A stretch of 64,000 nucleotides of DNA from Aquaspirillum serpens DSM 68 (GCF_000420525.1 NZ_ATVC01000002.1:1-64000); one strand, 5' to 3'. Shown: positions 9,400-18,131, numbered from the stretch's first letter. Notes: a model not told the origin generated them from the letters alone. Program-made: numbers and translations.

Positions 9400-9572
9400 T
9401 TTTTTGAATCCTAGATGCGACAAATCGCAAACATACCATGAGCAGCAGGCCGCTCGGGCGAATTTGTGCGATAATTAGACCGATGTTTGAGTGGGATGGA
9501 TGCTATTTTGTAATGCACCATGCCCACCCAATCATCCGCCTTTTTCGCTTTTTACGCAGATGGACACTCCTT

Positions 9573-10061
9573 ATGCAAATCATCAAAAATACCGTCGTTT
9601 CTCTGCATTACAAAATGTTTGATGCAGATAACCAACTGATCGACCAGACTCAGCCTGAAGAACCTATGACCTACCTGCATGGCGGTTATGACGGTATTTT
9701 CCCGCTGGTTGAAGAACAGCTGCAGGGTAAGCAAGTTGGCGATCAGATTGATGTCACCATGCAAGCCGAAGATGCCTTTGGCGACCACGAACCTGAATTG
9801 GTGCGCCAAGAGCCTATCGACGTTTTCCCAGAAGACATCGAACTGGAAGTTGGCATGATGTTTGAAGCCGATGATCCCGAAACGGGAGATGTGATTGTGT
9901 TCCGAATCACCGACATCACCGATGGTCAAGTCACTGTTGATGGCAACCATCCTTTAGCAGGCCAAACCCTGCGTTTTGAAGCCACTGTTGCCAGCGTGCG
10001 CGAAGCAACTGCGGAAGAAATCGACCACGGCCATGTGCACGACGGCCACCATCACCATTAA
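9573..10061 (+). CDS. SlyD-like FKBP-type peptidyl-prolyl isomerase
   Basis: A 162-residue FKBP-type isomerase with the inserted chaperone flap seen in SlyD/FkpB proteins. MTYLHGGYDGIFPLVEEQL is the FKBP core and AFGDHEPELV begins the insert. The C-terminus is His-rich (GHVHDGHHHH), suited to nickel or zinc binding as in SlyD, though shorter. It probably assists folding in the cytoplasm and perhaps metallocentre assembly. ATG 9573 is chosen because the FKBP fold begins at MQIIKNTVVSL; the upstream 45 codons look non-native. A strong terminator follows. Confidence 0.88.
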   Translation: MQIIKNTVVSLHYKMFDADNQLIDQTQPEEPMTYLHGGYDGIFPLVEEQLQGKQVGDQIDVTMQAEDAFGDHEPELVRQEPIDVFPEDIELEVGMMFEADDPETGDVIVFRITDITDGQVTVDGNHPLAGQTLRFEATVASVREATAEEIDHGHVHDGHHHH

Positions 10062-10090
10062 TCAGTGCGTGATATTGTTGTAATGACAGA

Positions 10091-10118
10091 AAAAATGCCG
10101 CATCTCGCGGCATTTTTT
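10091..10118. terminator. Bidirectional terminator between slyD-like and prmC genes
   Basis: AAATGCCGC and GCGGCATTT form a stem flanked by an A run and a T run, between two convergent genes. It can work on both strands. Confidence 0.9.
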
Positions 10119-10125
10119 TGTGCTC

Positions 10126-10950
10126 TCAAACATAACGCCCGACAGTGATTCGCTCTACCCCAGCTAAATCACGCTCGGTCTCCACCTCACAAAAACCACG
10201 CTGTTGGAGTGCTTTTCGCACTGCCTCGCCTTGGTCAAAACCGTGCTCCAACCCCAGCCATCCCCCCGAGACCAAATACAGTGGTGCCGTTTCAATAATC
10301 GTTGTTAATGCCGACAATCCATCTTGACCATCGGTTAAAGCTTGCTGTGGTTCAAAACGTAAATCGCCCTGCTGTAAGTGTTGATCTTGTGCTGCGATGT
10401 AGGGTGGATTTGAAACGATCACATCCCACAGTGGTGCAGGACACGCAGCAAGCGCTTGCCACCATGAGCCCTGATAAAACGTTACCTGAGCACCTAATCT
10501 ATTGGCATTTTCTTCGGCCACAGCTAACGCAGCAGCAGAAACATCAGTAGCCGTAACATGCGAAGCCGGTTGTTCTAATGCCAACGTCACTGAAATAACA
10601 CCGCTGCCGGTTCCTAAATCGAGATAACGAATTGGACGATGGGCAATTGGACGGGTTAACGCCCACTCAACCAGTAGTTCGGTTTCTGGTCGTGGAATTA
10701 AGGTAGCAGGAGAAACGGCAAATTCACGGCCATAAAACTCGCGCCAGCCAAGTAAATAAGCAATTGGCTCGCCCTGTTGCCGCCGCTGGCATAGCGTCAA
10801 GAAGCTTTCTGCTTGCGGCGTTGGGATAACACGCTCTGGATAGGTAGTTTGTTGGACGCGCGAATAGCCAGTAACCTGCTCTAACAACAACCGCGCTTCT
10901 AAGCGCGGCAGTTGACTGACGTGTAATAACTCAGCAATGGTAGATGACAT
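10126..10950 (-). CDS. prmC: Release-factor glutamine N5-methyltransferase
   Basis: About 274 residues. PrmC methylates the GGQ glutamine of release factors 1 and 2 with S-adenosylmethionine. The helical N-terminal domain contains GEPIAYLLGWREFYG and the loop RPETELLVEW. The methyltransferase domain has DLGTGSGVI for cofactor binding and the NPPY motif. ATG 10950 is preferred because GAGGATAGGG precedes it. The start follows the mgtE stop by only 8 bases on the same strand, so prmC is probably the second gene of an mgtE-prmC transcript. In many bacteria prmC follows prfA instead, so this context is unusual. Confidence 0.95.
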   Translation of the reverse strand: MSSTIAELLHVSQLPRLEARLLLEQVTGYSRVQQTTYPERVIPTPQAESFLTLCQRRQQGEPIAYLLGWREFYGREFAVSPATLIPRPETELLVEWALTRPIAHRPIRYLDLGTGSGVISVTLALEQPASHVTATDVSAAALAVAEENANRLGAQVTFYQGSWWQALAACPAPLWDVIVSNPPYIAAQDQHLQQGDLRFEPQQALTDGQDGLSALTTIIETAPLYLVSGGWLGLEHGFDQGEAVRKALQQRGFCEVETERDLAGVERITVGRYV

Positions 10951-10958
10951 CCCTATCC

Positions 10959-12395
10959 TCACAGTAAGAACAGCGTGGCAAGGCCCAAGAAAATAAAGAA
11001 ACCACCGGAATCGGTACACGCGGTAATCATCACCGAAGACCCCATTGCCGGATCACGCCCAAAACGCACCATCAGTAGTGGCACTACCACACCCATGGTC
11101 GCGGCCAACATTAAATTTAAGGTCATCGCAGCGGTCATCACCACACCAAGCGAAGGGCTGCCATACAAAATAAAGGCAATCAGACCAATCAAACCGCCCC
11201 ACACCACCCCATTCACCATGGCAACGCCAATTTCTTTACGCCACAACCGCGAAATATTATTCGGCTGTAACTGGCCCAAAGCTAAGGCACGCACAATCAT
11301 GGTGATGGTTTGATTACCAGAATTACCGCCAATGCCCGCCACAATCGGCATCAAGGCCGCCAGTGCCACTAATTTTTCAATGGCATCTTCAAACACGCCA
11401 ATCACGCGACTAGCAACAAAGGCCGTAATCAGATTAATCGCCAACCATGCCCAACGGTTTTGCACCGAGCGAATCACCGGCGCAAAAAGATCTTCCTCTT
11501 CTTTCAAACCGGCCATGTTTAACACTTCGGTTTCCGATTCTTCGCGGATGTAATCCACCATCGCTTCAATCGTGACCCGTGCAATCAGTTTCCCTTCGTG
11601 GGTTACCACCGGTGCGGATACGAGGTCATAACGCTCAAACGCTTGTGCGGCCTCGCCCAAATCTTCATCAGGACGAAAGGTCACCACATCACGCGCCATT
11701 ACGTCTTCGACTAGTTCATCTGGGTCGTTGACCAACAACACATTGATCGGTAACACCCCTTGCAGGATTTCGTCTTCATCGACCACAAAAATTTTGTCAG
11801 CGTGGGTCGGTAATTCTTCAAAGCGGCGTAAATAGCGCAATACCACTTCTAGTTTCACATCAGCGCGGATTTTGACCACATCAAAATCCATCACACTACC
11901 GACTTGCTCTTCGGAATGCGACAGCGCCGATTGCAACTGCTCGCGCTCTTTGCTGTCTAAACTTCCGATCACTTCATGAACAACATGTTGTGGTAAATCG
12001 GGCGCAAGATCGGCTAATTCGTCAGCATCCAAGCTTTCTGCAGCCGCCACCAATTCTTCGCGATCCATCGACTGAATCAACGATTCGCGGACAGCATCGG
12101 ATACTTCCAGCAAAATCTCGCCATCACGCTCCGATTTCACCAAATCCCACACCAATAAGCGTTCTTCTAATGGCAAGGCTTCGAGGATATAGGCGACGTC
12201 AGCCGGATGAAGTTGATCAAGACGTTTTTGTAATTCAGCGATATTTTGTCGATGCACCAAATCTTCGACTAAGTCGTGTTTGGGCATATCTTGGCGATGA
12301 ATCAGTTCTTCGACAATTTTATGGCGGTGCAGCAACGCCATGACCTGTTGCAGGCTGGCGTGCAGACCTTCTGGGTTGTGACGGTTATCGGACAT
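10959..12395 (-). CDS. mgtE: Magnesium transporter MgtE
   Basis: About 478 residues in the order expected for MgtE: an N-terminal superhelical domain (LHPADVAYILEALP), two CBS domains (the VMARDVVTFRPDEDL and VTHEGKLIARVT regions), a plug helix and a C-terminal membrane domain with five helices containing GIGGNSGNQTITMIVRALA, the selectivity-filter region. In the known family the cytoplasmic domain senses magnesium and closes the channel. ATG 12395 has GAGG upstream. The leader contains two overlapping perfect inverted repeats that could switch ribosome access (see the separate entry). prmC follows directly. Confidence 0.95.
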   Translation of the reverse strand: MSDNRHNPEGLHASLQQVMALLHRHKIVEELIHRQDMPKHDLVEDLVHRQNIAELQKRLDQLHPADVAYILEALPLEERLLVWDLVKSERDGEILLEVSDAVRESLIQSMDREELVAAAESLDADELADLAPDLPQHVVHEVIGSLDSKEREQLQSALSHSEEQVGSVMDFDVVKIRADVKLEVVLRYLRRFEELPTHADKIFVVDEDEILQGVLPINVLLVNDPDELVEDVMARDVVTFRPDEDLGEAAQAFERYDLVSAPVVTHEGKLIARVTIEAMVDYIREESETEVLNMAGLKEEEDLFAPVIRSVQNRWAWLAINLITAFVASRVIGVFEDAIEKLVALAALMPIVAGIGGNSGNQTITMIVRALALGQLQPNNISRLWRKEIGVAMVNGVVWGGLIGLIAFILYGSPSLGVVMTAAMTLNLMLAATMGVVVPLLMVRFGRDPAMGSSVMITACTDSGGFFIFLGLATLFLL

Positions 12396-12397
12396 AG

Positions 12398-12448
12398 GTG
12401 CATCCTCATTGCCTGCTGCGGTGCAGGCAATAAGCAATGCACCGCAGC
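12398..12448 (-). promoter_or_regulatory. mgtE leader with two mutually exclusive hairpins
   Basis: On the minus strand the first hairpin pairs 12438-12448 with 12415-12425 (11 perfect base pairs, 12-nt loop). The second pairs 12424-12431 with 12408-12415 (8 perfect base pairs, 8-nt loop). They share bases and cannot coexist. The Shine-Dalgarno GAGG lies immediately 3' of the second stem. TGCACC next to the start codon could also pair with GGTGCA in the first arm. This arrangement suits a leader switch, but no known magnesium riboswitch class was recognised. Confidence 0.5.
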
Positions 12449-12577
12449 ATCAGGCGGGTAATAGAATCAAATAAGTATCAAGTTGAGATCGACTGGGGAG
12501 GTCCATTGTCGTGGTCGGGTATTGCCCGAGCATTGAGAACAGGTTGCAGATTTTAGCGAGGTATGGCGAGAAAAGCA

Positions 12578-13270
12578 TCAAGGAATGTCCGCATAAGTCA
12601 TGCGCCGCACAATAATGGCGCTTTTCCTTAATAAACGGCGATCATTGCGATGGCTGTCGTAATAGCGCGGATTGGGCAACATTGCCGCCAATTTGGCCGC
12701 CTGTGGCTTAGCCAATTTGGCTGCCGATGTTCGATAATAATGGCGTGCCGCCGCCTCGGCCCCAAACACACCGTCCCCCCATTCAACGACATTGAGATAA
12801 ATCTCAAAAATCCGTTGCTTGTCTAACACCGCCTCAAGCATCACCGTAATCACCGCCTCTTGCGCTTTCCGCCACGGTGTACGTTGAGAAGAGAGAAACA
12901 GATTTTTTGCTAATTGTTGACTGATGGTTGAACCACCGGCCACGATACGGCCTTTTTGCAGATTTTTTTCCCACGCATCTTGAATACCTTCCCAATCAAA
13001 ACCGTCGTGATTGAGAAATTTGGCATCTTCACTCGCCACAATCGCACGTTTCAGATGTGAGGAAATCTGGGGATAATCCACCCACTGATAGCGAAGCTCG
13101 GCCTCTGGGTTGTCTTGCTGCAAGCGAGCTTGTTGTTCAGACATAAACGAGGTCATCGCCGGCGGATACCAGCGCCAATACACAATATGACCAAAAATCC
13201 ACAGCTGATATAAAAAACAAATGGCCAGCAAAATGCCGACCACTTGTGCAATGCGCTTACGCAAGCTCAA
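12578..13270 (-). CDS. mtgA: Monofunctional peptidoglycan glycosyltransferase
   Basis: A 230-residue protein with one N-terminal membrane helix (about residues 10-30) and a single GT51 domain that polymerises lipid II into glycan strands. The catalytic glutamate E81 lies in ASEDAKFLNHDGFD. GGSTISQQLAKN and a second Glu in EIYLNVVEWGDGVFG are also present. The start is TTG at 13270, supported by GAGGTGC upstream. It overlaps the aroE stop as TTGA, so translation is probably coupled. aroE-mtgA pairing is also seen in other Gram-negative bacteria. Confidence 0.95.
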   Translation of the reverse strand: MSLRKRIAQVVGILLAICFLYQLWIFGHIVYWRWYPPAMTSFMSEQQARLQQDNPEAELRYQWVDYPQISSHLKRAIVASEDAKFLNHDGFDWEGIQDAWEKNLQKGRIVAGGSTISQQLAKNLFLSSQRTPWRKAQEAVITVMLEAVLDKQRIFEIYLNVVEWGDGVFGAEAAARHYYRTSAAKLAKPQAAKLAAMLPNPRYYDSHRNDRRLLRKSAIIVRRMTYADIP

Positions 13271-14088
13271 GAAAGCACCTCACGCAACAACCCCATCACG
13301 GTACGGGTTTCTGGCATCACGCCACGCCAAATCAAAAAGGCTTCAGCAGCTTGTTCCACCAACATCCCCAAACCATCAGCCAACATCGCCGCATTTTCTT
13401 GCTGACCACGACGCAAGAAAGGCGTTAAACCTGACGAGTACATCATATCGTAGGCCAAGCTGCCCTCGGCAAAGATGCCATTCGGTATGGGAGGAAGCTC
13501 ATCATTCAAGCTAGAAGAGGTGCCGTTGATAATGATGTCAAACTGCTGACCATTGAGAGCCTCATAACCGCAGGCTTCAATCTTGCCTTGGGCAGCAAAC
13601 GCTGTTGCTAGGTCTTGTGCCTTGCTGACTGTACGGTTGACCACGGTCAGACTAGCAGGATTTTGTTCTAACAAAGGCAACAACACGCCACGTACCGCGC
13701 CACCAGCCCCCAACACCAACACCCGCTTACCGGCAATGGCAAAATCTAGGTTTTGCACAATATCACGCACCAACCCGATACCATCGGTGTTGTCGCCAAA
13801 AATTTCACCATCTTTGAACGTTAAAGTATTCACCGCATCTGCCAAGCGCGCACGTTCGGTCAATTGCGTCGCCATCTGCCGTGCTTCAAGCTTAAACGGA
13901 ATCGTAATATTGACCCCTTTACCGCCTTCGCTGACAAATTGCTGTACGGTGGTTGCAAAGCCGTCTAGAGGCGCAAGTAAACGCTCGTAAGTCAGTTTTT
14001 GACTGGTTTGACGGGCAAACTCAGCATGAATCAGGGGCGATTGACTGTGGGAAATCGGATTACCCACAACAGCATAACGATCGGTCAT
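13267..14088 (-). CDS. aroE: Shikimate dehydrogenase
   Basis: A 273-residue NADPH-dependent enzyme of the shikimate pathway, reducing 3-dehydroshikimate. Substrate-binding SHSQSP is at residues 13-18, the catalytic lysine K66 is in NITIPFK, and DNTDGIG and the nucleotide-binding LGAGGAVRG follow. Length is normal for AroE. The stop overlaps the TTG start of mtgA by four bases. The Shine-Dalgarno sequence is modest (AGGAAAAC). Confidence 0.96.
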   Translation of the reverse strand: MTDRYAVVGNPISHSQSPLIHAEFARQTSQKLTYERLLAPLDGFATTVQQFVSEGGKGVNITIPFKLEARQMATQLTERARLADAVNTLTFKDGEIFGDNTDGIGLVRDIVQNLDFAIAGKRVLVLGAGGAVRGVLLPLLEQNPASLTVVNRTVSKAQDLATAFAAQGKIEACGYEALNGQQFDIIINGTSSSLNDELPPIPNGIFAEGSLAYDMMYSSGLTPFLRRGQQENAAMLADGLGMLVEQAAEAFLIWRGVMPETRTVMGLLREVLS

Positions 14089-14124
14089 AGGAGAGGTTTT
14101 CCTAAAAAAGCGATGAGAAAATAA

Positions 14125-14577
14125 TTAGCCCTGCTGCCACGGCAGACCGCGAACTTTCCAGCCATTCACCGTTCCGCGATGCGCTTGTGCATCACAATCG
14201 CCTTCAAAGCCTTCTAGGATATTAAACGCGGTGTAACCCTCTGCCGCAGCAAGACAAGCGGTGTCGTGCGAACGTGCACCAGAACGGCACAAAAATAACA
14301 CTTTTTTCTGTGGTGGTACCTGCGCTTTTAAGCTGCTGATGAAATTCGGATTGAGCACCATGCCCGGAAACGACTTGTATTCAATATGAACAGCATGTGG
14401 GACTTGGCCGACAAATTGCCATTCCGCTGCCGAGCGCACATCCACTAACACCGCCTGTGCGTCAGGTTCAGCTAATAAAGCCGCTGCCTCGGTCGGTAAT
14501 AATAAGCCAGCGTAAGGTAAGCCCTGTTGTTGGGCACGTTGGGCGGCAGTTTGCAACAGCGTATCAAGCTCTGTCAT
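14125..14577 (-). CDS. Cytoplasmic rhodanese-domain protein
   Basis: A 150-residue single rhodanese domain without a signal peptide. The active-site loop is CRSGARSHDTA, with Cys present. VLVDVRSAAEWQFVG and NILEGFEGDCD...NGWKVRGLPW match the 'rhodanese-like' family that ends in a conserved GW...GLPW segment. That same ending appears in the exported rhodanese at 7006-7566. A role in sulfur relay or cyanide detoxification cannot be settled. GAGG precedes the ATG. It lies upstream of and co-directional with aroE-mtgA, and divergent from glnA. Confidence 0.85.
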   Translation of the reverse strand: MTELDTLLQTAAQRAQQQGLPYAGLLLPTEAAALLAEPDAQAVLVDVRSAAEWQFVGQVPHAVHIEYKSFPGMVLNPNFISSLKAQVPPQKKVLFLCRSGARSHDTACLAAAEGYTAFNILEGFEGDCDAQAHRGTVNGWKVRGLPWQQG

Positions 14578-14745
14578 GTCATTCCTCTTTCAATAGTCTT
14601 ATTGTCGCAAGCGTAGCAAGCGAGGCAACATCGCTTTGCAACACAGCAGGCTTACAATTTTGGCTGCGGCAGATTATGGCAAAGAAGCGAAATCACCGCC
14701 AATGCTTTCACTGCCCGCCCCATTTTGTGACCTAAAATCGGCAAA

Positions 14746-14762
14746 AGCACACTATTGGTGCA
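14746..14762 (+). promoter_or_regulatory. NtrC-type box 1 upstream of glnA
   Basis: AGCACACTATTGGTGCA matches the dyad TGCAC-N7-GTGCA recognised by NtrC, with the right half complete. Its centre is about 160 bp upstream of the predicted sigma-54 start site. Confidence 0.6.
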
Positions 14763-14775
14763 ATTTATTTTGCAT

Positions 14776-14792
14776 TGCACCAAAAATAAGCA
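14776..14792 (+). promoter_or_regulatory. NtrC-type box 2 upstream of glnA
   Basis: TGCACCAAAAATAAGCA has a perfect left half and a weaker right half. Its centre is 30 bp from box 1, about three helical turns, which is the spacing expected for a cooperative NtrC enhancer. Confidence 0.5.
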
Positions 14793-14887
14793 AAAACAGC
14801 CACCCCAGAAACAGTAACGGCATGGCACAATAGCGTTTCGCGGGCAAAATAGGCTTTTGCTAAGCGATTTTAAGCGGTTTGTTTAGA

Positions 14888-14903
14888 TGGCACGCTTCCT
14901 GCT
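14888..14903 (+). promoter_or_regulatory. Sigma-54 (-24/-12) promoter of glnA
   Basis: TGGCACG at 14888-14894 and CTGC at 14899-14902 place GG and GC exactly ten bases apart, as sigma-54 polymerase requires. The ATG of glnA is about 85 bp downstream, leaving a leader of roughly 70 nt. Confidence 0.8.
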
Positions 14904-14985
14904 TTAAGAAAACGCGCTAGTGGCAGTAACAAGACCCACCCACAGAAATAAACCGAATCTGCATCTGAATTTTCAGGAGAACACC

Positions 14986-16404
14986 ATGGCGGTTGCTGAT
15001 GTTTTGAAGATGATCGAAGAAAACGACGTGAAATTCGTTGACCTGCGTTTTACTGATACGCGTGGCAAAGAACAGCACGTTACCATCCCTGCTCACGTCC
15101 TCACTGAAGACGCTGAAGAATGGTTCGAACACGGTCACGCGTTTGACGGTTCTTCGATTGCAGGCTGGAAAGGGATCCAAGCTTCCGACATGCTGCTGAT
15201 GGCCGACCCAGCAACGGCCAATATCGACCCGTTCTTTGACGAACCCACATTGATCATGACATGTGATGTGGTCGATCCTGCTGATGGCAAAGGCTACGAC
15301 CGTTGCCCACGTTCGATTGCCAAACGCGCTGAAGCCTATCTGAAAGCCTCTGGCTTGGGCGATACCGCTTTCTTTGGCCCAGAACCTGAATTCTTTATTT
15401 TCGACAGCGTGACATGGGGCGTGGATATGTCCGGCTGTCACCTCAAGATCGAAGCACAAGAAGCCGCATGGTCTTCTAGCGAGAAATACGAAGGCGGCAA
15501 CACCGGCCACCGTCCTCGCGTGAAAGGCGGCTACTTCCCAGTGCCTCCAGTCGATTCTTCGCAAGACTTGCGTTCTGCGATGGTGTTGACTTTGGAAGAA
15601 ATGGGCGTGCCAGTTGAAGTGCACCATCACGAAGTGGCCACCGCAGGTCAGAACGAAATTGGTACCAAATTCAGCACCTTAACTCAACGTGCTGACTGGA
15701 CCCAAATTCTGAAATATGTGGTGCACAACGTAGCACACAGCTATGGCAAAACAGCAACCTTTATGCCTAAGCCTATCGTTGGCGACAACGGCTCGGGTAT
15801 GCACGTTCACCAATCGATTTGGAAAGACGGCAAAAACCTGTTTGCTGGCGACCAATACGCAGGCCTGTCTGAAACTGCGCTGTACTACATCGGCGGTATC
15901 ATCAAGCACGCTAAAGCATTGAACGCCATCACCAACCCAGGCACCAACTCCTACAAGCGTTTAGTGCCACACTACGAAGCACCGGTGAAACTGGCCTACT
16001 CGGCGAAAAACCGTTCGGCTTCCATCCGTATCCCTCACGTGGCCAGCGAAAAAGCCCGCCGTATCGAGGCACGTTTCCCTGATCCACTGGCCAACCCATA
16101 CATGTGCTTCGCTGCGCTGTTGATGGCTGGTTTGGATGGTATCCAGAACAAGATTCACCCAGGCGATCCAGCAGACAAAAACCTGTACGATCTGCCACCA
16201 GAAGAAGACAAACTGATCCCAACCGTATGTGCTTCGTTGGAAGAAGCACTGGATGCGTTGGACAAAGACCGCGAGTTCTTGACTCGTGGTGGTGTGTTCT
16301 CGAACGAATTCATTGACGCTTACATCGAATTGAAGATGCAAGAAGTCAACCTGAACCGTATGACTACCACACCTGTTGAATTTGATCTGTACTACTCGCT
16401 GTAA
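14986..16404 (+). CDS. glnA: Glutamine synthetase, type I
   Basis: A 472-residue GSI-beta enzyme making glutamine from glutamate, ammonia and ATP. The N-terminal latch FDGSSIAGW, the metal and substrate motifs [16 protein letters not shown] and NGSGMHVH, and the adenylylation site Y401 in NLYDLPPEE are present, so control by GlnE is expected. ATG 14986 has AGGAG upstream; the longer frame from 14920 adds 22 unrelated residues. Expression probably depends on the sigma-54 promoter and NtrC boxes described here. glnL and glnG follow after a terminator, as in E. coli. Confidence 0.98.
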   Translation: MAVADVLKMIEENDVKFVDLRFTDTRGKEQHVTIPAHVLTEDAEEWFEHGHAFDGSSIAGWKGIQASDMLLMADPATANIDPFFDEPTLIMTCDVVDPADGKGYDRCPRSIAKRAEAYLKASGLGDTAFFGPEPEFFIFDSVTWGVDMSGCHLKIEAQEAAWSSSEKYEGGNTGHRPRVKGGYFPVPPVDSSQDLRSAMVLTLEEMGVPVEVHHHEVATAGQNEIGTKFSTLTQRADWTQILKYVVHNVAHSYGKTATFMPKPIVGDNGSGMHVHQSIWKDGKNLFAGDQYAGLSETALYYIGGIIKHAKALNAITNPGTNSYKRLVPHYEAPVKLAYSAKNRSASIRIPHVASEKARRIEARFPDPLANPYMCFAALLMAGLDGIQNKIHPGDPADKNLYDLPPEEDKLIPTVCASLEEALDALDKDREFLTRGGVFSNEFIDAYIELKMQEVNLNRMTTTPVEFDLYYSL

Positions 16405-16428
16405 TCCTTAGTTCGATCAAATTAAGCT

Positions 16429-16458
16429 AAAAAAGGCGGTGGCAACACCGCCTTTTTG
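16429..16458 (+). terminator. Intrinsic terminator after glnA
   Basis: AAAGGCGGTG and CACCGCCTTT pair around GCAA, followed by a T run, 25 bp after the glnA stop. It should limit read-through into glnLG. Confidence 0.9.
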
Positions 16459-16624
16459 CATGGGTTTGCATAAAAAACCGTTATGATAGTGGCTAAATCC
16501 ATTGATTTGAGGGGATATCTGTGTTGCGTCTTTTGTTACTGGGCGGCAGCAGCATGAGGCTAGGTACGCCAGCATGGTTACACAACGTTTATCAGCCCAC
16601 CCACACCACAATATCTCACCCCTA

Positions 16625-16672
16625 CGCTTTCGATTATCGCGTTCCCTCCGCTTTCGATTATCGCGTTCCCTC
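16625..16672 (+). repeat. 24-bp exact tandem duplication
   Basis: A 24-bp unit beginning CGCTTTCGATTATCGCGTTC occurs twice, at 16625-16648 and 16649-16672, with no mismatch, and a short partial third copy follows. It lies in noncoding sequence between glnA and glnL. The perfect identity suggests a recent event. Confidence 0.95.
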
Positions 16673-16911
16673 CGCTTCACCCCGTATCAACACGGCTCAT
16701 CCCCCACCCTCCCAGATCAGCGCCTTCAATCACGCTTGTCTGCCTGTTCAAACAGCATGACACCATCAACAACAGGCCCAACAATACGCGCCGATTGTCC
16801 TTAAAGAACAGCCATGCCAAGCAAGCATTGCGCCGGTAAACCACGATTCGCGGCCATCCACCGCATCAACAGGCGATTGCACGCGACATGACTGGATTTA
16901 CTTGAATTTAA

Positions 16912-16928
16912 CGCACCAAAACAGTGCA
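16912..16928 (+). promoter_or_regulatory. NtrC-type box upstream of glnL
   Basis: CGCACCAAAACAGTGCA matches the NtrC dyad (GCACC-N5-xGTGCA). It lies about 106 bp before the glnL start. In E. coli a similar site lets NtrC repress its own operon; the same role here is inference. Confidence 0.6.
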
Positions 16929-17001
16929 AAAGCTTGCTTCTTTTTTGGACGATACGCGCCGTATCGGGACATCCTCTGGTAAAAAAATGGCCTGCTTATT
17001 G

Positions 17002-17021
17002 CTTTATCGTGTTCGATAAAG
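17002..17021 (+). promoter_or_regulatory. Hairpin overlapping the glnL ribosome-binding site
   Basis: CTTTATCG (17002-17009) and CGATAAAG (17014-17021) pair perfectly around TGTT. The last bases AAAG form part of the Shine-Dalgarno AAAGGAG, so the stem could lower glnL translation. Confidence 0.5.
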
Positions 17022-17033
17022 GAGCGCACTGCG

Positions 17034-18131
17034 ATGAACGCCCGTCAAGACAACCCGCTAAACCGTCAATTTTGTGGTTTTGAACTGCTCGATACTGCCC
17101 TGATTGCTGTCGATCAGGCCGGAGCCCTACGTTATGTCAACCCTGCTGCAGAAAACCTGCTTGCGCTTGGCTGTCGTGAATTACTACGACACCAACTCCA
17201 CACCCTCTTTGTCGATAGCCGGCGTCTGTTGAATGGCTTAAAAACGGCCATCGGTAACAACGTCAGTTTTACCGAACACGACCTCGAGCTCGACACCTGC
17301 CAACAACAACATCTTCATGTGTTGTGCACCATTACCCCTATTGAACATCCGCAGTGTGCTGCGCTGATTGAGCTGCGGCCCGTGGAACAACATTTACGAA
17401 TTGCCAACGAGGAACGCCTGTTAATCCAACAACAAGCCAACCGTGAGCTAATCCGTAATTTGGCACATGAAATTAAAAACCCTTTGGGTGGGATACGCGG
17501 TGCAGCACAATTATTGGCCTTGGAATTGGCAGAACGACCCGAACTGCGTGAATACCTTGATGTGATTACCCAAGAGGCGTTGCGGCTACAGTCGCTCGTT
17601 GATCGTTTACTCACCCCTAGCCGCAAACATCAACAAGTCGAGGTCAATATTCATGAAGTGTTAGAACGGGTGCGTAGTGTGGTCTTGGCAGAATATCCGC
17701 ATGGACTGAGTTTAGAGCGCGACTACGATACCAGTTTGCCACCCCTGCTTGCAGATAAGGAACAATTGATCCAAGTGGTATTAAACATTGTCCGCAATGG
17801 CGTACAAGCGATGCACGGGGTGGGTGATATTGTGTTGCGTACCCGTGTCGTACGACAAGTCACCCTTGCCCGCAAACGTTATCAATTGGCGTTGCAATTA
17901 CAGATTATCGATAACGGCCCCGGCATTCCCGCCGAGCTAAAAGACCATATTTTTTATCCGTTGGTCACTGGCCGAGCCGAGGGCACAGGCCTTGGCCTGA
18001 CATTGGCACAAACCTATGTCCACCAACATCAAGGGGCCATCGACTTTGAGTCACGCCCCGGTTACACCTGTTTTACTGTGTTACTACCTTTTGCCAGCAA
18101 ACCGAATAACGGGGGAGAAAAAACACCATGA
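17034..18131 (+). CDS. glnL: Nitrogen-regulation sensor kinase NtrB
   Basis: A 365-residue cytoplasmic histidine kinase: an N-terminal PAS domain (about residues 12-110), a HisKA region with H145 in HEIKNPLGGIRGAAQ, and a HATPase domain with NIVRNGVQAM and the G1/G2 boxes DNGPGI and TGLGLTLAQ. It phosphorylates or dephosphorylates NtrC according to PII signalling of nitrogen status. AAAGGAG precedes the ATG. The stop overlaps glnG by four bases (ATGA), so the pair is translationally coupled. Confidence 0.96.
   Translation: MNARQDNPLNRQFCGFELLDTALIAVDQAGALRYVNPAAENLLALGCRELLRHQLHTLFVDSRRLLNGLKTAIGNNVSFTEHDLELDTCQQQHLHVLCTITPIEHPQCAALIELRPVEQHLRIANEERLLIQQQANRELIRNLAHEIKNPLGGIRGAAQLLALELAERPELREYLDVITQEALRLQSLVDRLLTPSRKHQQVEVNIHEVLERVRSVVLAEYPHGLSLERDYDTSLPPLLADKEQLIQVVLNIVRNGVQAMHGVGDIVLRTRVVRQVTLARKRYQLALQLQIIDNGPGIPAELKDHIFYPLVTGRAEGTGLGLTLAQTYVHQHQGAIDFESRPGYTCFTVLLPFASKPNNGGEKTP

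Larger units (their letters stand above)
16405..17033 (+). other. glnA-glnL intergenic region
   Basis: This 629-bp interval holds the glnA terminator, a 24-bp exact tandem duplication, an NtrC-type box and a hairpin touching the glnL ribosome-binding site. A 79-codon frame starts with GTG at 16521 behind GAGGGGATATCT and opens LRLLLLGG, but it has no recognisable family and crosses the duplication. I do not count it as a gene. A perfect palindrome CGATACG-CGC-CGTATCG lies at 16950-16966. Confidence 0.6.

Noticed and set aside
14917-15630. Long minus-strand frame within glnA
   Set aside because: Antisense shadow of a strongly conserved gene; its own protein has no family features.
16417-16680. 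87-codon minus-strand frame between glnA and glnL
   Set aside because: It runs through the glnA terminator and the 24-bp duplication and shows only a basic repeat (KRRERDNR).
16521-16760. 79-codon GTG frame with a hydrophobic start
   Set aside because: A ribosome-like site exists, but the product has no recognisable domain. A decayed DUF4124-type gene, often found near glnA, was considered and could not be supported.
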